5,476 bases of DNA from Promethearchaeota archaeon (GTDB lineage: Archaea > Asgardarchaeota > Lokiarchaeia > Sigyniarchaeales > SOKP01), in the NCBI GenBank assembly GCA_030612905.1, contig JAUWNA010000156.1, forward strand, positions 1-5,476. The letters run 5' to 3'. Under the pieces are notes generated by a model. The model searched no databases, was not told where the DNA came from, and saw only the letters and a program-made list of their open reading frames with translations. The translations under genes were made by a program, and so were the position numbers. Below, in pieces: positions 1 through 5,476 of this stretch (its first letter is position 1; the number at the start of each line of letters is the position of its first letter).

Positions 1-1
1 T

Positions 2-103
2 TTAAAAGCCGATATTTTATGCGAAGGTCATTTTGGTGTAATAAAACCAGCTAGCGAAGTAGAACGGTACATCAGAAATTATATGGAAAGCAATCGCCCC
101 TAA
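2..103 (+). CDS. Partial CDS (3' end), probable metallo-beta-lactamase-fold hydrolase
   Basis: Only the last 33 codons and the TAA stop (101-103) lie in the window; the 5' part is cut off by the left edge. The fragment begins LKADILCEGHFGVIKPASEV and ends in a short basic/acidic helix. The pattern 'aDiLCEGHfG' followed by an amphipathic helix resembles the end of metallo-beta-lactamase-fold proteins, where a late His in a 'GH' motif (here residue 10 of the fragment) is a metal ligand, as in glyoxalase II-type members. If so, this is the tail of a zinc or iron hydrolase, but the HxHxDH motif that would settle it is outside the window. Other frames here are broken by stops, and this frame ends cleanly before an A/T-rich gap. 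The reading frame is fairly secure; the family call is moderate and the substrate unknown. Confidence 0.55.
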   Translation, partial: LKADILCEGHFGVIKPASEVERYIRNYMESNRP

Positions 104-183
104 AAGAGTTTACAATTTTGTCAAAAATGTTAATCTATTAATCAATTCCTAATTATAATTTTATTATTGATCTCACTTCCTTT

Positions 184-200
184 AAAAGGATATATATTTT
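184..200 (+). promoter_or_regulatory. Candidate archaeal promoter (BRE/TATA) for the membrane-protein gene
   Basis: The sequence AAAAGG (184-189) runs into ATATATATTTT (190-200), which resembles an archaeal BRE followed by a TATA box. With the usual spacing of about 25 bp, transcription would start near 218-223, giving a leader of roughly 30 nt that includes the Shine-Dalgarno site at 239-245. The spacing is coherent, but the whole region is A/T-rich, so this is an inference from pattern and position. Confidence 0.4.
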
Positions 201-238
201 AATAGAAATAATATTTCAATACAGAAAATTTTGCGTTT

Positions 239-245
239 AGGAGAT
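239..245 (+). promoter_or_regulatory. Shine-Dalgarno site that fixes the TTG start at 251
   Basis: AGGAGAT lies 5 nt before the TTG at 251. It is the only strong purine-rich match upstream of this frame. Because the first in-frame ATG is at codon 87, inside the conserved-looking part of the protein, this site decides in favour of TTG as the initiation codon. Confidence 0.75.
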
Positions 246-250
246 AATTA

Positions 251-1087
251 TTGTTAAATATATTCTTTGAATCGTTTAACCAAGCCATAAGAAGGTTTGA
301 GTACGATTATGTCTTTATAGATGGAGTATTTCTTGCAATATGGCTTGGATTCCTTATAAAATACAAAAAATGGGCTCCAATTAAATTTGGAATAATAACT
401 GGATTTTTAATATATACCATTGATGCAATAGCGTGGTTTAATATACCCGCAGGTTCTAATTACCCTTCTGGCACATTTATAAGAGAATATTGGATCGGAG
501 GAATATATATGCCCCGCCCCTTAGGAGATTTTTTTTGGATTAAAGCGGGGGCAGATTTTATGATGACTTTTTCTTACTCGCTGTATGCGTTCACTTGGTT
601 ATGGATTATATTTGAGAATTTTATAAAGAAAAATACTAAAGAGATAGCATTATTTACAGCACTCTTTATTGGGTTTTGGATGTTAACGCCTTTTCTTTCC
701 TTATTACTTCCAATAAATAACACAATAGTTGAAAGTGTGAGATATATGGACTCACAGCTAGTGATTTGGTTTATTAATATTGCTGTTGGGTATTCTTTAT
801 TGTTTTTAATCTATGGAACAAATAAATTTGGACGTAAAAAGCCAAAGATAATCTTATATGTTTTCTTTATAGGATGTGTAGAAGCTTTTTTCATGGAATT
901 CCCACTGTTAGTTTCGGGGATTCGCCCTACAGGCGTCCTTTATTTGCTTTTTAGCACAGTTATTATGTTCAATCAAGGGGCACCATATCTCTACATTTTA
1001 TACGATGTGGTAATTCCAAGGCTTAGTCGTAAAGTTAAAAAAGATCAATTAAAAGAAATAGAATCAGTAATTTTAAGAAAAAAATAG
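251..1087 (+). CDS. Uncharacterised multi-pass (about 7 TM) membrane protein
   Basis: The 278-residue product is an integral membrane protein whose family I do not recognise by name. Hydrophobic segments lie at roughly residues 20-36, 44-63, 101-121, 133-153, 169-189, 200-222 and 228-251, suggesting about seven helices. The tail (257-278) is strongly basic, so the C-terminus is probably cytoplasmic by the positive-inside rule. There is no cleavable signal peptide. The non-membrane stretch 64-98 is rich in Gly, Pro and aromatics (IPAGSNYPSG, then REYWIGGIYMPRPLGDFF) and looks like an ordered extramembrane loop. Acidic residues sit in or next to hydrophobic segments (D24, D58, D102, E211, E216) and could matter for transport or catalysis, but no known transporter or enzyme motif is visible. 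The start is TTG, supported by a well-placed AGGAGAT; no in-frame ATG occurs before codon 87. The gene stands alone on its strand: 147 bp after the hydrolase fragment and convergent with the SIR2-TPR gene, 32 bp away. No functional link to either is shown. Confidence 0.85.
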   Translation: MLNIFFESFNQAIRRFEYDYVFIDGVFLAIWLGFLIKYKKWAPIKFGIITGFLIYTIDAIAWFNIPAGSNYPSGTFIREYWIGGIYMPRPLGDFFWIKAGADFMMTFSYSLYAFTWLWIIFENFIKKNTKEIALFTALFIGFWMLTPFLSLLLPINNTIVESVRYMDSQLVIWFINIAVGYSLLFLIYGTNKFGRKKPKIILYVFFIGCVEAFFMEFPLLVSGIRPTGVLYLLFSTVIMFNQGAPYLYILYDVVIPRLSRKVKKDQLKEIESVILRKK

Positions 1088-1099
1088 AATTAAATCAAT

Positions 1100-1105
1100 A
1101 AAAAA
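1100..1105 (-). terminator. Oligo-T tract, probable end of the SIR2-TPR transcript
   Basis: On the minus strand a run of six T (the complement of 1100-1105) lies 14 nt beyond the TAA stop of the SIR2-TPR gene. Archaeal RNA polymerase commonly stops at such U-tracts without a hairpin. There is no GC-rich stem here. The call rests on position and pattern only. Confidence 0.35.
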
Positions 1106-1118
1106 GATTTCGAATTTC

Positions 1119-1146
1119 ATTATATTTTACTTTTTATCAATTTTAT
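1119..1146 (+). terminator. T-rich region, possible end of the membrane-protein transcript
   Basis: Downstream of the TAG stop at 1085-1087 the plus strand becomes T-rich (TATATTTTACTTTTTATC, then TTTTATATTG). This could act as an intrinsic U-rich terminator. It overlaps the last codons of the convergent SIR2-TPR gene, so the two transcripts would overlap at their 3' ends. Confidence 0.3.
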
Positions 1147-4100
1147 ATTGCTTTTAAGAACTTTTGCTAAAGGAACTTTTCCTGAACCACTCTTTGTAAG
1201 CGTATTTAGCGCGTCTTCATGAATTTTTAAAGCTTCCACGTAAGATTTTTGTTCTAAATACGTTAATCCCAATTTATATTGACTGTCTGCAATTCCTTCG
1301 CTGTTTTCAATATCCTCGAATATTTTAAGGGCTTTACTACAGCTTTTCCACGCATCCGCATATTTCCCTTGATTTAGATAAGTTAAACCTATATTATTTA
1401 TATATTGAGCTTTCTTATTCTTATCGTCGTTTTTATCGGCTATTTTCGAAGCCTCCTCGAAACGCTTTAACGCAACGGGATAATTATCTTCGTCTAAATA
1501 TATCAACCCTATGTTGTTAAGACTTTCTGCCTTTCTAGAAAGATTGTTTAACTCTTCGTCTATTTTTAAAGATTGTTCAAAAGTTTTTAAAGCGTCAAGG
1601 TACAATCCTTGGTCACGGTAAATCATAGCCGTGTTATAAAGATTTTCAGCTCTCTCATTTGATGGCCCCAAAACTTTAAACAGTTTTGTTCCTCGATCGT
1701 ACCACTTAAGGGCTTGATTTAAATCACCTCGATCTTGATAAACTAATCCAATTTTATTTAAACAGTATGTTTTACCGATCAAGTCTCCTCTTTTATCAAA
1801 TAAATCAAGGGCGAGATTATAGCGTTTAAAAGCATCTTTATATATGCCTTGCTCGTGGAAAATAACCCCTACTTTACAAAGAATTCGTGCTTTCCTGTCA
1901 TCGTCATAAATTTGTGTGGCTATCTTAAGAGATTCGCTATACCACTTCAATGATTCAGTATAGTTATCTAAGTTTTGATAAATTGAACCTATGCTTTCAA
2001 AACAATCAGCGTTACCTTCAAGATTCTCAATTTCATCGAATAATTTATAAGCATCTTCGTACCACTTTAGAGCCTCATTGAAATGCTCTTGAACTTTATA
2101 AATATCCCCAATTTTGCGAATAATTACTGCTTCGTTAGTTAAATTTCCTAGCTGTTCTTCAATTTCTAACGCTTCTCTGTATTTTTTTAACACTTCATTA
2201 TATTTCTTGTGAACCAAGAAAACATTACCAATACAAAGAAGTCTTTGTGCTTTCCCTTTCGTATTTCCTAGTTGATCATCTATTTTTAGTGCTTCTTCGT
2301 ACATTTTTAACGCTTCTGGAAAATTATCCTCGTCAAAATAGATATCTCCTATACTTGTGAAGATATCCGCTTTGGTTTCAAGATTTCCTATACTTTCTGA
2401 TACATAGACTGCTTCGTTATAATGTCTTAGAGCTTCTGGATAATGCTTTTGGGCTTGATATATTTTGCTAATAATAACAAGTATTTGAATTTGTTCATCG
2501 AGATGGTTTAATTCATCCGCTATCAGTAAAGCTTCTTCATAGCGTTTTAAAGCCTCAACATAATCCCATTTTTCTCGAAATATATCCCCTATAATATTAA
2601 GACAGAGTGCTTTTTTATGTAAATTTCCAATTTGTTCAGCCGTTTGAACAGCTTCTTCAAATACCTTTAAAGCTTCATCATCTTGTCCTAAATAATGGTA
2701 GTTACTACCAATCAAATGAAGACTTTCAATTTTCCCTTCCATAATATTTTCTTGGTTGAAGATTTCAAGCGCTTCTTCAAATTTTTCCATAGCTTGAGAA
2801 TACACACCCTGATCTTGGAAAATAGATCCTATCTTGTTAAGTAATTCAGCTTTTTTCCCTTTTTTACCTATTTTATTAACAATATCTAGGGCGTTCTTAT
2901 ACCTACTCATAGCTTCTTTGAAGTTTGCTTGTTCGGCATAAAAATTTCCAATATTTTTCAAAGTGTCAGCATTTCCTTCAAGGTTTTCTGTCTCTCCATA
3001 AATTTCAAGAGCTTTTTGAAAATTTCTAAGTGACTCTAAAAACTTTCTTTGGTCCAGATAAATTTGTCCTATGACATTAAGAGTGGAGGCTTTACTATTT
3101 AAATCTTCCAGGCGCTCAAATATCTCTAATGCCTTTTCAAATCGTCTTAAAGCTTTTAGATACATTTTTTGCTCTTTATGTATAAGTCCTACTTTTCTTA
3201 ACACATCTACTTTCCCTTTAAGGTCTCCTACCTGCTCAAAGAGTTTTAAAGAATCTTCAAACCATTTTAGCGCTTCAGAATATTTATCTTGATTTTGAAA
3301 AATGGTACCTATTTGGTTTGAGAAATTAGCTTTTAAATCGAGATCCCCCCAATTTTCAGCAATTTGAAACCCCTCCTCAAAATAATCTAAAGCTTTGATG
3401 TAATTCCACTGATCTCTGTAAATTATCCCTAAATAATTTAAAGAATCCAATTTCCCTTCATAATTTTTTAACCGATCATAAATCCTCAAAGCTTCGTTAC
3501 ACCTATCCAAACCACTTAGAGAATCGCCCATTTCATGAAATATGCACCCTAAGAGATTAAGGATTTCTGCTTTATCTTCAAGGTTTTCCAATTGCTCGTT
3601 AAGTTTCAAAGCTTCTTTAAGATATTTAAGAGCCTCGTTAAAATTCTTTTTTGAATAGTAAATTTTACCTATTTGTTTGTAATTAATCGCTTTTTCGCTA
3701 TAATTTTCAAGCTTGTCATTAATTTTAATTGCAGCTTCGAAATACTTTAGAGCATCCTGATATTTCTCTTGATATTGATAATTAATACCAATATGTTTGT
3801 ATAATTTAGATTTTTCATAAAAATCTTTTATTCTCTCGTTTTCCTTTAAAGCAAATTCAAAATTTTGTAAAGCCTCAGAATAATTTTTCTGAGCTTGGTG
3901 AATTAGGGCAATATATTTAAAAATTGAAATCCGTTGAGGAAAGGCTTTTATTTTAAGCTGAACTTGTAAAGATTTACGCAACCATTCTAAAGCATCGCTA
4001 TAATTTGATTGATTATAATTGATAATTCCCATTTCCATTAAAGCAATTACTTTCCATTGGGTATTTCCAGAATCTTCGCTTATCCGAAAAATTCTTTCTA

Positions 4101-5175
4101 AACACCTTAAAGCATCGGTATAGTTTTTTGTCTCAAAGTAGATTTTATTTGATATAAACAACTTAGTTAATTCGTTGGGTTCATCAATATTAGTTTTAAG
4201 CCATTCCATTAAGTCAATAGTAAATTTTTCTTTGCTTAATTTTTCTTTTTCCTTAAAGAATTTCTCAAGAAATTTGGAAGTATTCACATTTAATCGAAAA
4301 ACATTAACAGAACCATTTAATTGCTTAATTTCTAATAAGAATTGGTCCAATTTATCTAGATCCTTAAGATCACTACTCTTTTGTGCGTCAAATTCGTAGA
4401 GGTCTTCCTTTGATCCTCCATCTGAAATGTGATTAATCCAGATTAAATTTTTTAGGTTTTTCATAATTTTAAGGGTCGACATAAGGTCGAAATCATTTTT
4501 ACCAGAATAGCCAATTATTATAAGTGAACGTTCGTTTGAGATATTATCTAAGAATCGTGCTTTATAGGGCTCTAATTGGACGATGTTACTCTCTGTTTGG
4601 TTCAACCCAATTAATTTCAAAGTATTGATAAACGATGTTCTCGTATCTTCACCGGTGATGATGTTTCTATGAGAACCATGAATTTTATAAATGGGTATCT
4701 TTCCATTTTTATACAACTTTTCGGGGTCACTGAATTTTTCGTAGTCTTTTTTAGTTATTACAGGAACAATCTTCTTTTTAGGAACATCAGATTGTAGCAG
4801 AGCGTATTCTAACAGAAAATCGAAGTTACTTGTAATGACAAAATGTCCCTTTTTAATCATTTCAGCTAAAGCAAAATGCTCAAGATTGGGTTTATCGCTT
4901 TTTGTAAAAAAGTTTAGAAATCGAAAATCGTCCTCAATCGATTTGTGAATAATTCCTACTAATACCTCAAACCTTAAATTCTGTAATTTCAAAATTTTTT
5001 GGATCTCAGAATTAGCACAGGAAAGTTTAACTAGTGCCTTCATCGTATCATTAGTCGATGGTAATAGGGAAGGCGCCTCAACCGAAGCTCCCGCACCTAC
5101 TAAAAAAGTAAGTTTTTCGTCTGATTCGAATAATTTTGTAACATTAAAATTTTTTGACTTTTTAATTGAACTCAT
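1120..5175 (-). CDS. SIR2-like (probable NADase) domain fused to 25 TPR repeats
   Basis: The 1351-residue protein has two parts. Residues about 13-306 form a SIR2-like Rossmann domain with GAGAS at 27-31 (NAD phosphate/ribose loop), TSNFD at 115-119 (N117, the equivalent of the conserved Asn), KIHGS at 164-168 (H166, the expected catalytic His) and GYSGKNDFD at 222-230, typical of the non-sirtuin SIR2_2-type branch. The domain has a single cysteine (C53), so it lacks the zinc ribbon of deacetylase sirtuins. The likely reaction is NAD+ hydrolysis, as in prokaryotic immune effectors; this is inferred. Residues 331-1330 are 25 TPR units of 40 residues, a probable protein-binding superhelix. A short helical linker (about 307-330) joins the two parts, and a basic tail (1331-1351) ends the protein. 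No Walker A or STAND NTPase, signal peptide or membrane segment is seen, so it is probably cytosolic. The ATG at 5175 has AGGTG 7 nt upstream, and GAGAS falls at the usual distance from it. The gene lies 114 bp downstream of an alpha/beta-hydrolase gene on the same strand. The architecture is certain; the defence role is a hypothesis. Confidence 0.9.
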   Translation of the reverse strand: MSSIKKSKNFNVTKLFESDEKLTFLVGAGASVEAPSLLPSTNDTMKALVKLSCANSEIQKILKLQNLRFEVLVGIIHKSIEDDFRFLNFFTKSDKPNLEHFALAEMIKKGHFVITSNFDFLLEYALLQSDVPKKKIVPVITKKDYEKFSDPEKLYKNGKIPIYKIHGSHRNIITGEDTRTSFINTLKLIGLNQTESNIVQLEPYKARFLDNISNERSLIIIGYSGKNDFDLMSTLKIMKNLKNLIWINHISDGGSKEDLYEFDAQKSSDLKDLDKLDQFLLEIKQLNGSVNVFRLNVNTSKFLEKFFKEKEKLSKEKFTIDLMEWLKTNIDEPNELTKLFISNKIYFETKNYTDALRCLERIFRISEDSGNTQWKVIALMEMGIINYNQSNYSDALEWLRKSLQVQLKIKAFPQRISIFKYIALIHQAQKNYSEALQNFEFALKENERIKDFYEKSKLYKHIGINYQYQEKYQDALKYFEAAIKINDKLENYSEKAINYKQIGKIYYSKKNFNEALKYLKEALKLNEQLENLEDKAEILNLLGCIFHEMGDSLSGLDRCNEALRIYDRLKNYEGKLDSLNYLGIIYRDQWNYIKALDYFEEGFQIAENWGDLDLKANFSNQIGTIFQNQDKYSEALKWFEDSLKLFEQVGDLKGKVDVLRKVGLIHKEQKMYLKALRRFEKALEIFERLEDLNSKASTLNVIGQIYLDQRKFLESLRNFQKALEIYGETENLEGNADTLKNIGNFYAEQANFKEAMSRYKNALDIVNKIGKKGKKAELLNKIGSIFQDQGVYSQAMEKFEEALEIFNQENIMEGKIESLHLIGSNYHYLGQDDEALKVFEEAVQTAEQIGNLHKKALCLNIIGDIFREKWDYVEALKRYEEALLIADELNHLDEQIQILVIISKIYQAQKHYPEALRHYNEAVYVSESIGNLETKADIFTSIGDIYFDEDNFPEALKMYEEALKIDDQLGNTKGKAQRLLCIGNVFLVHKKYNEVLKKYREALEIEEQLGNLTNEAVIIRKIGDIYKVQEHFNEALKWYEDAYKLFDEIENLEGNADCFESIGSIYQNLDNYTESLKWYSESLKIATQIYDDDRKARILCKVGVIFHEQGIYKDAFKRYNLALDLFDKRGDLIGKTYCLNKIGLVYQDRGDLNQALKWYDRGTKLFKVLGPSNERAENLYNTAMIYRDQGLYLDALKTFEQSLKIDEELNNLSRKAESLNNIGLIYLDEDNYPVALKRFEEASKIADKNDDKNKKAQYINNIGLTYLNQGKYADAWKSCSKALKIFEDIENSEGIADSQYKLGLTYLEQKSYVEALKIHEDALNTLTKSGSGKVPLAKVLKSNIKLIKSKI
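1186..4185 (-). repeat. 25 tandem TPR units, exactly 120 bp / 40 residues each
   Basis: Residues 331-1330 fall into 25 consecutive 40-residue units with no insertion or deletion between them. The consensus is approximately NLxGKAxxLNxIGxIYxDQG joined to xYxEALKxYEEALKIxEQLG. Relative to canonical TPR positions G8, Y/F11, A20, F24 and A27, the unit carries Gly at position 13 in 21 of 25 copies, Tyr/Phe commonly at 16, Ala at 25 in 21 of 25, an aromatic at 29 and Ala at 32 in 18 of 25. Each unit is 6 residues longer than the standard 34-residue TPR, resembling the 40-residue TPRs of LGN/AGS3-type and kinesin-light-chain-like proteins. The copies are well diverged at DNA level, so the array is old and not a recent slippage expansion. 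It should form a long right-handed superhelix that binds peptide or protein partners. Confidence 0.93.
4258..5139 (-). other. SIR2-like domain, catalytic Asn and His retained
   Basis: This is the stretch encoding residues 13-306 of the large protein. The order of motifs is that of the SIR2 fold: a first strand into the glycine loop (LTFLVGAGAS), a helical insert (about 40-110), a strand into TSNFDFLLEYAL, a helical/loop segment ending at PIYKIHGS, a strand into the GYSG..D motif, then a strand (NLIWINHI) and closing helices up to KFLEKFF. N117 and H166 are the two residues usually mutated to kill SIR2 NADases. The boundaries are approximate. Confidence 0.88.
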
Positions 5176-5289
5176 ATATTCGCACCTATAAATTTAAAAA
5201 TTAATGCTTATGTAAGATTGTTACTCTTGTCACTCTTAAAAAATTTTGCTTCATATTTTGAAAACATATTAAATATTTTGTTATTGAAA
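5176..5289 (-). other. Intergenic region upstream of the SIR2-TPR gene
   Basis: This 114-bp gap separates two genes on the minus strand. Read on that strand it has a TATA-like ATATTTAATATG (about 5265-5276), a T6 tract (complement of 5238-5243) that could end the hydrolase transcript, and a second TATA-like TTTTTAAATTTATA (complement of 5187-5200) just before the Shine-Dalgarno site. The second element is only about 19 nt from the ATG, too near for a promoter whose leader includes that Shine-Dalgarno site. The upstream element would give a leader of roughly 70 nt. The gap is large for a tight operon, so separate transcription or read-through are both possible. No ORF here is convincing. Confidence 0.35.
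5183..5187 (-). promoter_or_regulatory. Shine-Dalgarno site for the SIR2-TPR gene
   Basis: On the minus strand AGGTG (complement of 5183-5187) lies 7 nt before the ATG at 5175-5173. It matches the anti-Shine-Dalgarno core and supports this ATG as the start. Confidence 0.65.
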
Positions 5290-5476
5290 TTAAAATTTGA
5301 AGAAATTATTGATCTCTTCCTGAATTTTTTCAACCTCTTCTTCTTGAATAATTTCGTGATCCATGTTGTTAATAATTACGAGGTCTATGTTGTTTATTGA
5401 GTCTTGAATTATTTCAGTAATTTCAGTAACAGGGGTTATTTTATCTGAATCGCCAATTATAATTCTTAAAGTTTTA
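5290..5476 (-). CDS. Partial CDS (3' end), alpha/beta-hydrolase-fold protein
   Basis: Reading the minus strand from 5475 gives 61 codons and a TAA stop at 5292-5290; the 5' part of the gene is beyond the right edge. The fragment starts KTLRIIIGDSDKITPVTEIT and contains LVIINNMDH, then EEEVEKIQEEINNFFKF. This is the classic C-terminal end of alpha/beta hydrolases: a strand into 'GxxDxitP' carrying the catalytic acid (D11 of the fragment), a helix, a strand into 'xxxxDH' carrying the catalytic His (H40), and a last helix ending in 'xFF'. The nucleophile elbow (GxSxG) is outside the window, so esterase, lipase or other activity cannot be told. It precedes the SIR2-TPR gene on the same strand with a 114-bp gap; co-transcription is possible but not shown. 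Confidence 0.72.
   Translation of the reverse strand, partial: KTLRIIIGDSDKITPVTEITEIIQDSINNIDLVIINNMDHEIIQEEEVEKIQEEINNFFKF

Larger units (their letters stand above)
104..250. other. Intergenic region upstream of the membrane-protein gene
   Basis: This 147-bp A/T-rich gap has no credible ORF or RNA gene. The left half contains a perfect 10-bp palindrome, AATTATAATT (151-160), followed by TTTATTATT, inside a loose ATCAAT/ATTGAT inverted repeat (141-146 and 166-171). This could help end transcription of the upstream gene, although A/T palindromes are common by chance at this base composition. The right half holds the candidate TATA box and the Shine-Dalgarno site listed separately. Confidence 0.5.

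Noticed and set aside
151..160. AATTATAATT perfect palindrome as a protein-binding site
   Set aside because: It is short and composed only of A and T in an A/T-rich gap, with no second copy near another promoter to support a regulon.
3071..3292. Open frame of 73 codons on the plus strand inside the TPR array
   Set aside because: It is antisense to the well-supported TPR coding sequence, has a Ser/Phe-rich composition typical of a reversed frame, and has no convincing ribosome binding site.
1186..4185. 120-bp periodicity considered as a CRISPR array or DNA satellite
   Set aside because: The periodicity is at protein level; the DNA copies are diverged, with no short identical repeat separated by unique spacers, and an uninterrupted reading frame runs through the whole stretch.
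4175..4399. Open frame of 74 codons on the plus strand opposite the SIR2/TPR junction
   Set aside because: It is antisense to the coding strand, is low-complexity Ser/Leu/Phe-rich, and has no recognisable domain.
4258..5139. The SIR2 domain read as a classical deacetylase sirtuin
   Set aside because: It lacks the four zinc-binding cysteines and has the GYSG..D motif of the non-sirtuin branch.
5210..5219. CTTA-TG-TAAG inverted repeat upstream of the SIR2-TPR gene as an operator
   Set aside because: The arms are only 4 bp and A/T-rich; such a match is expected by chance in this sequence.
5218..5400. Open frame of 60 codons on the plus strand at the right edge
   Set aside because: It lies over the alpha/beta-hydrolase tail on the minus strand, whose catalytic motifs are clear, and its Leu/Phe/Asn-rich product is what an A/T-rich antisense frame gives.

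Overview
This 5.5-kb window is AT-rich (roughly one third G+C by eye, not computed) and densely coded. It holds two complete genes and the 3' ends of two more. Several features point to an archaeon: A/T-rich TATA-like elements upstream of Shine-Dalgarno sites, no bacterial -35/-10 pair that I could pick out, oligo-T tracts instead of GC-rich hairpins at gene ends, and a very long TPR protein. The style of the 40-residue TPR units and of the membrane protein reminds me most of Asgard archaea (Lokiarchaeota-like), but that is an impression, not a demonstrated assignment.

Layout, left to right. Positions 2-103 (+) are the last 33 codons of a probable metallo-beta-lactamase-fold hydrolase. A 147-bp gap (104-250) carries a plausible TATA box and a clear Shine-Dalgarno site. 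Positions 251-1087 (+) encode a 278-residue multi-pass membrane protein of unknown function that starts at TTG. A 32-bp convergent gap follows. Positions 1120-5175 (-) encode a giant 1351-residue protein. Its N-terminal SIR2-like NAD-binding domain is followed directly by 25 TPR units, each exactly 40 residues long. A 114-bp gap separates this gene from the one upstream of it on the same strand, an alpha/beta-hydrolase of which only the last 61 codons (5290-5475, -) are in view.

The SIR2-TPR gene is the point of interest. The SIR2 domain keeps the NAD-pocket motif (GAGAS) and the Asn and His expected of an active enzyme. It has only one cysteine, so it cannot form the four-cysteine zinc site of deacetylase sirtuins. 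That favours a SIR2 NADase like those used as toxic effectors in prokaryotic immunity (ThsA, DSR, SIR2-APAZ and Avs families). Here the effector is joined straight to a very long protein-binding superhelix, with no visible NTPase switch domain. A single-protein sensor-effector is a reasonable hypothesis but is not proven by the sequence. Nothing shows that the flanking hydrolases or the membrane protein work with it: the membrane protein converges on it, and the alpha/beta-hydrolase gene is only possibly co-transcribed. I saw no tRNA, rRNA, CRISPR array, insertion sequence or attachment site.
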